A stretch of 64,000 nucleotides of DNA. Source: Heliopora coerulea (lineage: Eukaryota > Cnidaria > Anthozoa > Scleralcyonacea > Helioporidae). The position numbers were made by a program, and so were the translations under genes. Shown here piece after piece: positions 33,533-43,794 of this stretch (the first letter of the stretch is position 1; each line of letters starts with the position of its first letter). The notes beneath the pieces are model-generated. The model was not told the DNA's origin. It searched no databases and worked only from the letters and a program-made list of their open reading frames with translations. The stretch lies in the NCBI GenBank assembly GCA_030142905.1, contig JASJOG010000456.1, forward strand, positions 48,501-112,500, given 5' to 3'.

Positions 33533-34320
33533 TCAGATATCATTTTCTGAGTATCGAGCTTGAAGATCGTTCATCTACTTCAATGTATCCAAGCTCTCAT
33601 GTTTCCTAAACATCAAAGCATTCGTGAGTGAGAAGAATCGCAAAGAGCGTTTAGCATTCGCTCGTGAACATGTCCATTGGGATATTGATCAGTGGAAAAG
33701 TGTTGTTTGGAGTGATGGGTCACCCTTTACTCTGCAAAACAATTCTTCTCAATATGTTTGGCGGACTGATAAAGAGAAAATGGCAACTCATTTAATGCAG
33801 GGCACGGTAAAACACCAAAAGTCAATTAACGTGTGGGATTGTTTTTCCTGGAATGGTGTTGGGGTTTTACATCGAGTTAAAGGAATAATGACTGGAGAAG
33901 TGTATCGCAAGATTTTAATTTATTATCTTGTTCCTTCTGCTTGTCGATTGTACCCTGATGGTTTTATATTTCAGCATGATAACGATCCAAGACATACTAG
34001 TGGAGTGGTATCGAGATATCTGAAGAATAAAAAAATTAATGTGATACAATGGCCAGCACAATCACCAGATTTGAATCCTATCGAGAATTTATGGGCCGAG
34101 CTTAATCGGGCAACGAAAGACCGTAAGCCAAAGAATGAAGATGAGCTGTTTGACATACTCTGATGCATGTACATGTATAATGTTGCAGTGAACTAAGGAA
34201 AATAAAGGTAAAGATGTAAAATCACTTGTGATAAGAACGATGGAAGCTTTAAAGGCAGGTGGCCACTTTTTTTTTGAACACCCCGTGTATATATATATAA
34301 TTATATCGTTTATCTTAAAA

Positions 34321-34366
34321 AGTCACTACAGCCTGTTTCATCTTGACTAAGAATCTTCAGGTGACT
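34321..34366 (-). ncRNA. hammerhead-ribozyme-like motif, left arm
   Basis: On the minus strand: stem I AGTCAC/GTGACT (six pairs), core box CTGAAGA, stem II TCTT/AAGA with an AGTC loop, core GAAA, short stem III ACA/TGT around a GGC loop, and cleavage triplet GTA. This order is that of a type I hammerhead, a motif known at Penelope-like element ends. The 10.1-11.1 position is a U-U mismatch, so activity is uncertain. Confidence 0.55.
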
Positions 34367-34443
34367 GACGAATTTCGAAAATAGGAAGGTTTTTATGCGT
34401 AGGCCGAAACGTGGGCGTGCGGGCGTGAGACAATAGTAGGACT

Positions 34444-34887
34444 CTATCCGTTGATCGAAACGTGGGCGTGTGGGCGTAAAACAATTGGGGGATTTTGTTT
34501 TCGTTTTAGGTTGTTTACGCGGAATTTGATCTTGTGTGGGCAGGCCGAAACTATTTCTGATCTTTTGCTCAGCACATTATTTTTATCTTTTTCTTTCAAA
34601 ATAGAAAATTTTTCCTCTAAACATAAATTACATCGTTTTGATTCTCCTGAATACGAAATAGCGTGTTTTAAAATAGACCATTTTATGGTGAAATCTTCTT
34701 TGTTGTTTTTCAAAGCCCAAATGTGTTTAGAAAGCTCCCTTTCATTAGAATATTTTTTGTGTTGAAAAGACTTAATGTGGTTACGATATTGCTCTTTGAA
34801 TGTCTTAGATGTCATGCCTATGTAGTGTTTTGCAGTGTTCGTGTTGCATGTTGTGACTGATGCTTTGTATACTATGTCCTTGGTCAA
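34444..34887 (-). pseudogene. GIY-YIG endonuclease of Penelope-like element, left arm
   Basis: 147 codons on the minus strand. KDIVYKAS stands at the GIY position and HYIGMTSKTFKEQYRNH at YIG plus the catalytic Arg region. WSILKHAISYSGESKRCNLC and the conserved Glu (LEEKFSI) follow, then a basic tail. This is the C-terminal nuclease domain of Penelope-like elements. A frameshift separates it from the RT part upstream. Confidence 0.85.
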
Positions 34888-34978
34888 GCATTGTTTCTGA
34901 AGTGGGCGTGTGTCCTTGTTCCTGCAATTGCAGTTTTCAGTGGCCTTATTCTATAGTTTGCTTTTCCTTGATTATGCG

Positions 34979-35526
34979 TTAGTAGTGTCGTGCGATAAAA
35001 GATTTAATATTGTTCATGCAGCTATAACTAACCTTGACTGTGTTCCTATTGAAAATCTTATACAGTTTATGGTGCGGAGGAAAGTGTTTATCAATGAGGC
35101 TTAAGAAATCGCGCGCGATGTTTGTGCTAACGTTTTTGCTGAATGGTAGATTGAACCAAATAATATTACGTTGCTTATTCCTACGTGGTTTCTGAGGTGT
35201 ATATCGAATGTAGCCGAGATCGTGGTCGAAATTGCTGTGTTTGAGTGCGTTCTGATACATCAGTGCGCATTCCCTAAATGTCTGTTCATCTGATGAAAGT
35301 GATGCAATGCGCGTGTTAATTGCTGTAGGTAGTTTCCTTAAGATACCAGGTCGGTGGTTAGAATGCCTATTTATATATAAAGGGTTGCATTGAGCTTCCG
35401 AAATGGTATAAATTTTCCGGTTTTACGGTCGAAAGTAACGTCTAAGAAATTAACTATTTTCAAATTCGCTTCAGCGATGATTTTGAGATCAAAATTTTCG
35501 AAAATTTTGTGTAATTTCTTAGTTTA
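34979..35526 (-). pseudogene. Penelope-like RT C-terminus, left arm
   Basis: On the minus strand from 35526: KLHKIFENFDLKIIAEAN, then VNFLDVTFD (a typical Penelope RT motif) and FIPFRKLNATLY, SNHRPGILRKLPTAINTR, then 34979-35260 with FNLPFSKNVSTNIARDFL and NTVKVSYSCMNNIKSFIARH. A frame change lies near 35390. The N-terminal catalytic part of the RT is missing. Confidence 0.8.
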
Positions 35527-36008
35527 TAAATAGTTAATTTCTTAGACGTTACTTTCGACCGTAACACCGGAAAATTTATACCATTTCGGAAGCTCAATGC
35601 GACCCTTCATATATAAATAGGCATTCTAACCACCGACCTGGTATCTTAAGGAAACTACCTACAGCAATTAACACGCGCATTGCATCACTTTCATCAGATG
35701 AACAGACATTTAGGGAATGCGCACTGATGTATCAGAACGCACTCAAACACAGCAATTTCGACCACGATCTCAGTTACATTCGATATACACCTCAGAAACC
35801 ACGTAGGAATAAGCAACGTAATATTAGTTGGTTCAATCTACCATTCAGCAAAAACGTTAGCACAAACATCGCGCGCGATTTCTTAAGCCTCATTGATAAA
35901 CACTTTCCTCCGCACCATAAACTGTATAAGATTTTCAATAGGAACACAGTCAAGGTTAGTTATAGCTGCATGAACAATATTAAATCTTTTATCGCACGAC
36001 ACTACTAA
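35527..36008 (+). pseudogene. Penelope-like RT C-terminus, right arm
   Basis: Mirror copy of the left arm, starting within VNFLDVTF. The recognisable open part 35727-36008 begins YQNALKHSNFDHDL and ends in KSFIARHY followed by the shared TAA. It differs from the left arm by a few substitutions (for example YIRYT preceded by LS instead of LG). Confidence 0.8.
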
Positions 36009-36099
36009 CGCATAATCAAGGAAAAGCAAACTATAGAATAAGGCCACTGAAAACTGCAATTGCAGGAACAAGGACACACGCCCACTTCAGAAACAATGC

Positions 36100-36543
36100 T
36101 TGACCAAGGACATAGTATACAAAGCATCAGTCACAACATGCAACACGAACACTGCAAAACACTACATAGGCATGACATCTAAGACATTCAAAGAGCAATA
36201 TCGTAACCACATTAAGTCTTTTCAACACAAAAAATATTCTAATGAAAGGGAGCTTTCTAAACACATTTGGGCTTTGAAAAACAACAAAGAAGATTTCACC
36301 ATAAAATGGTCTATTTTAAAACACGCTATTTCGTATTCAGGAGAATCAAAACGATGTAATTTATGTTTAGAGGAAAAATTTTCTATTTTGAAAGAAAAAG
36401 ATAAAAATAATGTGCTGAGCAAAAGATCAGAAATAGTTTCGGCCTGCCCACACAAAGTAAAATTCCGTGTAAACAACCTAAAACAAAAACAAAATCGTCC
36501 TATTGTTTTACGCCCACACGCCCACGTTTCGATCAACGGATAG
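36100..36543 (+). pseudogene. GIY-YIG endonuclease of Penelope-like element, right arm
   Basis: 147 codons on the plus strand, nearly identical to the left-arm copy. Substitutions are seen only in the basic tail (KVKF for KIKF, KQKQNRP for KRKQNPP). The motif HYIGMTSKTF and the catalytic Arg and Glu positions are retained. Two direct repeats containing CGCCCACACGCCCACGTTTC lie at the end of the ORF and just behind it (36510-36600). Confidence 0.85.
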
Positions 36544-36620
36544 AATCCTCTTATTGTCTCACGCCCACACGCCCACGTTTCGGCCTACGCATAAAAACCT
36601 TCCTATTTTCGAAATTTGTC

Positions 36621-36666
36621 AGTCACCTGAAGATTCTTTGTCAAGATGAAACAGACTGTAGTGACT
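36621..36666 (+). ncRNA. hammerhead-ribozyme-like motif, right arm
   Basis: Plus-strand twin of the left-arm motif: AGTCAC, CTGAAGA, TCTT-TGTC-AAGA, GAAA, ACA-GAC-TGT, A, GTGACT. The loops of stems II and III differ from the left copy while all paired segments and core bases are unchanged. Confidence 0.55.
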
Positions 36667-36690
36667 TTTTGAAGTAAGCGATATAATTCT

Positions 36691-39600
36691 ATTTGCTCTA
36701 TCTGTGCGATATTGAGCCCTCTTTGTATTTCGTAAACCAAAACGTTCACGTATATATACAGAGCATATCAAGGGAATGGTTTAAGCGCTGTAGGATATCC
36801 TATAACACGTACTAGCTTCGCTTTTGACGAAGTTTTTAGTGCACGCATAGTCTCCACTCCAGCTTAAAGAGTTATTCCGCTACATCCGCTCCAGGATGTC
36901 GGGCACTTTTGCTGAGGGTAGCAGTAAGTGCAATTCTGTCGTGGGCGATATTCAAAATGGACCAGCAGTGCAAAGGATTACTGTAAGAACGACATGAGTG
37001 TGTTGATCAATTTGACTGAAGTGCTAATGCGTGGTATTGGTTGTGGCACATATTAATCAATAGCAGTATTAAAAGACCAAAAATATTTACTGATAATAAA
37101 AGCCCTAAATTGAGTAAAAGTGATTCATAGCAGTCCTCAAAGTTAACAAACAAACAACATATACCATAGATACCTTGGACTTACTATAAAATGCTGGCAA
37201 CAAATTTAGAAACTATCAATACTGACAAGAACGAGGAATAAATTAACCAGAAAGTTTTAGGTATTCGACCCAACCTTCGAGGCTACGCTCAAACTAAGTT
37301 TAGTCTCCGCTGAGCTGAAATACTGATAGGGGTCCTCATGCTCAGGTTTGCAACGCGCCAATGCATTGCACTTGTTCACAGGTAACATAATTATAGTATG
37401 TGTCGAGGGAATGTAAATACAGTAAAGTGAGCAACTACTTAAAATTTGCCTGAAGACCTTTTGTAAAGTAAAAGCTCGAGATAATGCAAGGTTCTTTGAA
37501 AACACGATCATTTCAATTAATCGCAAATTGTCCTCGAAACAGTGTAGTCCGGTCTCTACTGCAGCAAAAGTATAGTAAGGACCGGTAATATAAATAAATG
37601 AATTGACTGAACAGCTCTGTGGAAAATAAAACTAAGAAATAAGTAATTTATAACATGAATAAGCATAGCTAAACAAAGATGAATACGTGTGTAAAAGGTC
37701 AAACAGTTCCATAAACTTGACACCCTAACGCAGGGTTATATAGTGATATTGTCAAAGTTATATTCTGTTAGGACAGTACCGTCGGCGTCAATGTAAATAT
37801 AAAATGTTTGAAACTTTACCTCTTATAATAGGATTGACACTTGATAAATAATCCAAATACAATAAATGTGGAACATATCCAATTTTTTTTCAAAAAACAG
37901 AATTTTTCAAAACCCACTAAGTTTCAATGGCAAAAAGTCTTTCTTGAAAACCTCTCATAATAATATTGCTATAGCAATATATTAAAGGATGACCGTCAAG
38001 GGAGGTTGTCAAAACTGAAAATAATGCGTGTCTTAATTCTTATAAATGTGAAGATACCCCAAAGCTGCATCACTATTGCTACATGGTAAGGTTTAGTTGT
38101 ATTTCTATCTCACTTATGTAAAATCACTGTTTAGATTTAAGCATTATGTAATTCGATGATTAAATTCACGGCCCCATGCAAGACTGCAATATAAGTCCTA
38201 TTATTTTTTATTGCGTTTCTATGTTTTATGTATCTTAACATAAGGTTAACGAGTGTAAGTAACGTTAAGCTAAGTAACAATGTATGATTACAATATTTGA
38301 AAAATATTTAATGTAATTATGCTTCTACAATTTGAAATACTCGGTGAAAAATTTATAATTCTATGACAGATAGGAATGCCCGTAAATCAAGACTATTTTA
38401 ACTGTTACCATACAAAAATAGAAACGCCAGCGAGCCACCTCAAAATATTTGTGTATTTTAGTAAATGACAGCGTTTAATTCTAAAAAGAGTTCTTGTGTT
38501 GTTTTTTTGTAGAGATTTTCGTAGCGAGATAAAAACCCGAATTATGAGTTGATATTGCAATTGTTTGTTCAACGAAATTCAGACCTTATTTGATGTTCGA
38601 GTCTGTACGTCAGACAATCATGAGCTAAATGTTATACACGTGTGAAAGGGGCTGGTACAAGAGTATGCCCACACAATAGGCAAATCAACCATTTTTGTGT
38701 CAATCTTTTCCTCAAGCTTTAGCTTTAAGGAAATGACCGACAATTAACTGACTCTAGTGCTCATGCTTCTTATTGTTCTTGTGTGTTTATGTTTGTCTCC
38801 TCTTAAAATGCTTGCATTATTCCTACACTTATTTCTCTTTTTACGGATATATAAGCTGTTATGTTGTAGTTGTCACTACGGTGGAATTGACATTGAAATA
38901 GTGGTATGGCCGCCAACAAAAAGACTTTTCTGATATTGATATAGTTTTAATTTTGTAGAAAAAATTTTCAGGTTAGATTCCTGAAGTAGATTCCTAAATA
39001 GATGTATTATCATGTATTCCCTTTGTGAAATCAAAAGAAACTAAAGGACGGGAAAGAAATATTACTCAACAAGTAAAGAGAAGTCGAAAATATCGGAGAC
39101 AAATAATACTAAAGCTCTCAGCAAAGTGCGCCATTATAACGAAGCCTTTATAATTAGGTCGCGTCAACGTGGAGCCATGGATAGAAATCCAAGAGTTACG
39201 AGCATGGGACGTGGAATTGATATCAGATAAAATTTGACAAAGTTTGAGTGACGGCGTAGATTGCAAACACCATAACTTTGGCTTCAAAAACTGCTTAAAG
39301 TTGCTCTAAATATAAAAAATATCGGTACCTCACATATCTATACTTTCACATCTACGGCATAAAATGAGCACAAAAAGAATACTTTTGCGACTAAACATAT
39401 CGGCACCCTGTTTTTTGTCTGGGTTTTTCTCGAGTTCGAGTCTGACAAGCTTCGCTTGCACTTATAACCCCATCTTTATGAAACAGTTCTATGTACTTAA
39501 GCAAAAACAAAAGTAGGCAGAAAATCTGATGTGAGGAAAATAAAAGTGCTCAACTGTTTTTGAGAAAAGTCCTTATGAAAATACTTACTAAAAATATGAA

Positions 39601-39775
39601 CGTATGATATATTGAATAATATATAATGCCCAAACCAACATGGGCTCACCAAGCAAACATGGGCGTGAACGTCATGTTGCCTAACTGTTTTTAAATTCAT
39701 ACACAACAGAAGGATAGAGAAGCGATTTCATACATTCTGCATTATCTCCGACAATGAGTTGCTCGACGGTCGTCA
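36691..39775. other. AT-rich intergenic, one possible first exon
   Basis: Apart from the weak exon at 36896-36982, no coding, RNA or repeat signal was recognised over about 3 kb. Confidence 0.45.
36896..36982 (+). CDS. possible first coding exon
   Basis: ATG in a favourable context (CCAGGATGTCGG) opens 29 codons, MSGTFAEGSSKCNSVVGDIQ and so on, ending exactly at a donor ACT/GTAAGAAC in phase 0. A TATATATA stretch lies about 145 bases upstream. No following exon was found and no domain is recognisable. Confidence 0.25.
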
Positions 39776-40195
39776 AAAGATACCGTAAACGATGGGATTA
39801 CACCCAAAAGTAGAGGAATTGGAGAAGACTAGAAGAGGTGCAACTCACAGCATTTCTGACGAAAGGACAAAGAACCTCAGTAGCGAAGGAAAGAAGGCAG
39901 GAAGAACTACGTAATCACTAAAGAGAAAAGAAGTTACATGGTAAATTCCTTAGAGGCACAGAAGGTACAAGAAGTATTGAGTCATGGCGGTGGATAAAGG
40001 AAGGATTTCTGAAGAAAACTGAAGGTTTGATATTTGCTGCGCAAGATCAACCCCTCAGAACCAATTGGATGAAGAACATGGATGGTCAAGAGATGTGTGA
40101 AAAGTGTAGACTTTGCGGAGAGAGGGATGAATCGATAGCCCACCTGATACTTGAATTAAAAAAGACTTGCTTGGAAGGAATTCCAAGAACCTCAC
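39776..40195 (+). pseudogene. LINE C-terminal fragment
   Basis: The readable part encodes WRWIKEGFLKKTEGLIFAAQ, LRTNWMKNMDG, then a zinc-knuckle remnant CRLCGERDESIAHLI in which the last Cys is Leu. It then loses homology. It is a short remnant of a family-1 REL LINE. Confidence 0.7.
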
Positions 40196-40358
40196 GATAT
40201 TGAAGCAATAATTAAACACCTAGGTTTGTTACAGAAGGCCAGGTTGATGAAGGATGTCAACCACAAGCCGAATAGTGATATGAAAAATGAGAGGGTGAAG
40301 ATTCTGTAAAAGAGAAAGCAAATAAGTAAGACAAGGATTAAAGAGCCTGAAAGAAGTA

Positions 40359-41667
40359 GGGTGGGGTGGGGCCAGATTGGCCAAATTTTAGCTGTTTTTG
40401 ACTTTGTGAGAAGATATCTTCAAAACAAATCCTTGTTAAAAGGTAAAGACTGTTTGAAAAGTGCAAATGGCCTACTGTTAACCAAGTTAAAAAATATCAA
40501 AGTCCTATGAACAATGCTATATGCTGCAGAGGCATTAATACCCAGGGCTGTGACTGGCTTTTTTAGTTGGGCAAAATAGGCCAGTCAATCTACATATTAG
40601 ATAAAGAAAGGATTTTCAATAAATTACTCAAGTTTTGAAGTTGTGGACAGCATAACTTAGTGTGGAATGGAAATTATATAAATAAAAACCGTTTCTTTTA
40701 TGAAATTATACCCTCATACTTAAAAATTCTCCGTTAGGAGGTACAAAGTTTGAAAAGTTAACAATGGGAGAAAATAGGAATTTCGATTGAGTGAAACACT
40801 TTTTGTAACGTATATAATCTAAAAGCTTTACAGATTGATGTGAAACAAACACATATGTTCAAATTGTTCAAAATGTTTAAGCAGTACATTTGGGGCAGCA
40901 GAAGTCATCAGAAAGATTTGAGTTTTTCGGAATACATTTGGGGCAGTAGTATTTGTCACATATGTCGCAAATTGCCCATTGTTCATTTTTCCTCCCGCTG
41001 TACTCACGCCACAACCTGTCGCAAACAACACATTTGGTCTCATCCTCAGACTCCTCCTCCTCACTGGGTATTGTGCCTTCTACATCCTGATCAAAATTTA
41101 ACTTTGTCTTGGTTTTCTTCCGTGGAATTCAATTTAGTTTTGCAGAAGTTGCATATAAGATAGGAAATAAATGTAGAATTTATTTGATGTTTTGCTGATT
41201 GCATGTACACAACAGTCCAGAATGCTTAAAAGCCTTTATATTTTTAAAAGAATTCTAGGGTGGGCCATTATGCCCCACCTGAGGCGGACTGAATTAAAAA
41301 TTAAAAATGTAAGAGGAAAGAAGTGAGAATCACAAAAACTGATTTAGATCAAATAATTATGACATCAATTCCATTAGAAAAAGATAAGCTTTACCTCGAA
41401 AAGAAATTTTTCGTGCAAAATTTCCTTTCTTAAAAAGTTTTGGCAAAGAAAACAAGAAATCTCACTTGTCAGTCTACTGTTGTGCAACCTTACTCAACAC
41501 TTCCTGGATAAAGAATGATGGAGAATTTCTATTGTATATTTCACCTAATAGGATGATGCAATCCAAAATGGCGGAATAAGTTATGATATGAAACAGGTTG
41601 GGAGAAAATAGAATAAAATCAGGCTGGTCCATTTTGCCCCACTGACCCATTTTGCCCCACTCCACCC
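40359..41667 (-). mobile_element. pogo-like DNA transposon derivative
   Basis: TIRs GGGTGGGGTGGGGC and GCCCCACTCCACCC are flanked by TA on both sides (40357, 41668). It is only 1.3 kb, and no DDE domain is seen, so it is an internal-deletion derivative. An internal GGGTGGGCCATTATGCCCC palindrome lies at 41258. Confidence 0.7.
40877..41110 (-). pseudogene. PHD-like zinc module of a pogo-like transposase
   Basis: On the minus strand an acidic stretch (PSEEEESEDETK) is followed by cysteine pairs CVVC, CDICD, CPKC and a terminal CCPKC, then a stop at 40877. Spacing resembles the PHD-type zinc module found at the C-terminus of many pogo/jerky-class transposases. The catalytic domain is absent and the upstream frame is broken. 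Confidence 0.6.
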
Positions 41668-41708
41668 TATATTAGGAAACAAAAGTCAAAATTGCAAACT
41701 ATATCTCA

Positions 41709-42655
41709 ATGTCGGAGAGTAGATGGATTGAAGTAGTATGGAAGAGAGAATGCGATAGTAAGTATTGTTCAGTGATACGTAAAGCCGAACAGACGTTAGC
41801 AGAATATGGAATGGAAGTAACCTTTAACGAAAAAGGAGTTACGATCAACGGAGATAGTATGACAGCCCCCTGGAAAACCTGTTGGAGGAAACTGAAGGAA
41901 GAATTGATGAAAGGAATGAATAATAACAAAAAAGCCGAGTACATTAAGGAGGAAATGCAAAGCAATGTCTATCAGAACCAGGATATGGACGTAGTGAATG
42001 GCTTAAATGCAGTCTAGACCCTAAAAGAACAGATGATCGCGACAAGGAAATGAAATGGGATGAGAGGACTAAAAGTGGAATCGGTATTGTGTAGATTGTG
42101 TCGACAATATAATGAGACTGTACAACATCTCTTGGCAGGATGTACAGTAATAGCAGAGACAGAATATGTGAGGGGACACAACAACGCATTGATGGTGCTA
42201 GCCGTACAATGGGGGAAGCAACATGGGATTATAGAGGAAGGAACACAGTGGAACCAACAGCAATCGGTAAAAGGGGAGGCAATGGAGAATGATAAGTTGA
42301 AGTTGACGTGGGATTTTAAATAGAAACTGAGGAAATATAATAACGCTAGGAGGCCAGACATTACACAATAAGACAGGGTAGGGAAACGGATTTGGCTGGA
42401 GGACATGGCTTGTTCTCACGAACAAAATATTGAAGAAAAACATTGGGAAAAGTTAAACAAGGACCAAAACCGTTTGAAACGAGAGGGAAGCGACCGGGAT
42501 TCCATGTAGAGATAATACCAATGGTAATAGGATGTCTTGGAGGTGGTGTTAATAATTTACAGCAACAAATTAATAAATATAAAACAAAACATAATCCGAA
42601 GATCAGCATCTTGAGAAATCCAAGATATGGATTGAAACAAGACGAGAAATGAGTT
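41709..42655 (+). pseudogene. LINE C C-terminus: zinc knuckle and endonuclease remnant
   Basis: The first open part encodes MSESRWIEVVWKRECDSKYC, parallel to copy D. The second has the knuckle CRLCRQYNETVQHLLAGC (CX2CX8HX4C intact) and GHNNALMVLAVQW. A third, broken part contains RRPDI and further remnants of the endonuclease. Several stops and frameshifts. Confidence 0.75.
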
Positions 42656-42924
42656 TGTGATATTTCGATTTTATTGCAAAATCATCGTCAGACTGATACG
42701 ACATGAGAAAGAAGCTAAATGGGCGGTGAGTATCATGCAGAAAATAGTATTAATGGAAAGTAAGACACTTACGCAAAGTGGTGAGCAAAGTGGCCCAAGA
42801 GGATCGATATTTTAGAATATGTAGTTTTGAAGCATGGAACCCTAACAAATTTTGATAGGAGGAGCCACTATGTACATCTAGAAGGCGCTATTGGCCGTTA
42901 AGAATCGGCTATCAAACCAAGATC

Positions 42925-42985
42925 ATAATAATAATCATAATAATTAGGTGATGTGCGACTTGTTATAATAATAACAATAATAACA
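42925..42985. repeat. AAT-rich microsatellite
   Basis: Two AAT/AAC tracts separated by about 20 bp at the 3' side of LINE copy C. Confidence 0.75.
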
Positions 42986-43410
42986 GGGCACTGGAGTAGG
43001 ACAAGCAAAGCTTCAGCTCATTACGTTGAAGTGGACGCTCCAGCCCACCACAATCCGGGGTGGCACCTTTACCAAGTGCCAGCAATTCATTAGCCAGGGG
43101 TAGATAAGACTATTTAGTCTTGGATGGCAACTTATCTAGGAGAAGGTAACTCTGAGATAAAACCAGAAGAACTTAGGCAGGACAATTATATCAGAGCCAG
43201 TGAGCTCCATAATATGAGCAGGCTTTGATGAGATGACCTAGGAAGTGGCGCCCCTGCCTTACAAGCTGGGTAGACAGGTACTCGAAAGCCTCAGCTTGCC
43301 TTAATTGGCTAGCAGCTGCAAGTACACTACCTTCAGATGTTGACAAACCTGCCCTGTTAGTCCAAGGACTAGAAGACAGTCCGTACAGCTGACTGAAGCC
43401 GCTAAACTTA
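42986..43410 (+). promoter_or_regulatory. orphan LINE leader module
   Basis: GC-rich sequence with ACCTAGGAGAAGG-like and AACTCTGA words shared with the copy E leader (46600-46640). CTGCCTT, AGCTGGGTA, GCTTGCCTTAATTGGC and CCAAGGACTAG are shared with 49395-49510. It lies immediately behind an AAT tract but no LINE ORF follows. It is read as a 5' UTR piece without its body. Confidence 0.55.
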
Positions 43411-43414
43411 GTTT

Positions 43415-43777
43415 ATGGAGGATGAACCAGCTTTAAATGCCGAAACATATGATCACTATTCTAAGAATAAAACAGTATTTAGAGTTAACTCTTGCAGTGG
43501 CACATCTAAACTGACCTTAACTGGTTGGAAGTGCAACAGAGTACTGTTAAAGCGAAACTGGATACGCATTGGGGAGTGGTTTCAGGGACTTTCGAAGGTT
43601 GTACGTCCCTTACCCTATTGTGACTCAATTAAGTGGGCGAGAAAGGGCTGGCCCCCTGGGCTATCTTTAATAGACATTTTAAAAAGAAAAAATTTCCTTT
43701 TCCCACGAGTTCCCAGAAATGTACAATGTCTGTTGCGGTCTAACCTGGCGGCATACTGCGCGCCCATAGCAGGTTGA
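43415..43777 (+). CDS. open reading frame of unknown nature
   Basis: 120 open codons starting MEDEPALNAETYDHY. No domain, no splice support, and it sits between transposon debris. It is probably not a gene; recorded because it is the only long frame in this stretch. Confidence 0.15.
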   Translation: MEDEPALNAETYDHYSKNKTVFRVNSCSGTSKLTLTGWKCNRVLLKRNWIRIGEWFQGLSKVVRPLPYCDSIKWARKGWPPGLSLIDILKRKNFLFPRVPRNVQCLLRSNLAAYCAPIAG

Positions 43778-43794
43778 GACCTCATCCACTGTTC

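Larger units (their letters stand above)
33102..33614. mobile_element. inverted SINE dimer with 13-bp target duplication
   Basis: Flanked by the direct repeat AAAGCATTCGTGA at 33089-33101 and 33615-33627. Removing the insertion and one copy restores the phase of the transposase. Inside, two copies of a tRNA-like SINE lie tail to tail in opposite orientation around about 33350, sharing CTATATATTGATAATGATTG, GCGACCTAAGCGGAAGCC and TGATGTTTAGGAAACA in both arms. Confidence 0.9.
32711..34163 (+). pseudogene. Tc1-like DD34E transposase, interrupted
   Basis: The N-terminal half (32711-33034) has a paired-like helix-turn-helix (GRNHEILGMLKAGVSAHQIG, FGLSYSGAKKLCSKI) and a GRKCKTS linker. A stop at 33032 and another near 33071 interrupt the linker. 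After a 513-bp insertion (33102-33614) the catalytic half resumes in the matching phase (33624-34163). The first Asp is in VVWSDGSPF, the second in FQHDNDPRHT, and the Glu in PDLNPIENLW comes 34 residues after the second Asp. The copy is inactive because of the stops and the insertion. Confidence 0.9.
32443..34287 (+). mobile_element. Tc1/mariner transposon in a (TA)n tract
   Basis: Ends CAGTGGGTGGGC and GAACACCCCGTG are imperfect TIRs that share AAAAAAAAGTGGCCA. They are flanked by TA on both sides, consistent with TA target duplication within a TA microsatellite. It encodes a DD34E transposase interrupted by a 513-bp insertion. Confidence 0.9.
34299..36690. mobile_element. Penelope-like retroelement, large inverted duplication
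   Basis: Two arms of about 1.16 kb (34299-35460 and 35527-36690) are near-identical reverse complements separated by about 66 bp. Each arm carries the 3' part of a Penelope-like element: the RT C-terminus, a linker, a GIY-YIG endonuclease and a terminal region with a hammerhead-like motif. The 66-bp spacer continues the coding sequence of the left (minus-strand) copy, so that copy is slightly longer. Both arms share the same frameshift and stop after FIARHY, so the duplication happened after the element was already dead. Confidence 0.9.
40200..42924 (+). mobile_element. REL LINE copy C (family 2), interrupted
   Basis: LINE C-terminal half split by the pogo-like insertion at 40359-41667. The left piece (KRKQISKTRIKEPER) and the right piece (ETKVKIANYISMSESRW) match consecutive parts of copy D. 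It ends with degenerate sequence before an AAT-rich stretch at 42925. Confidence 0.7.

Noticed and set aside
33084..33609. ORFs containing SSMVRASNRSSEGC-type peptides
   Set aside because: These are translations of the tRNA-like SINE heads and not proteins.
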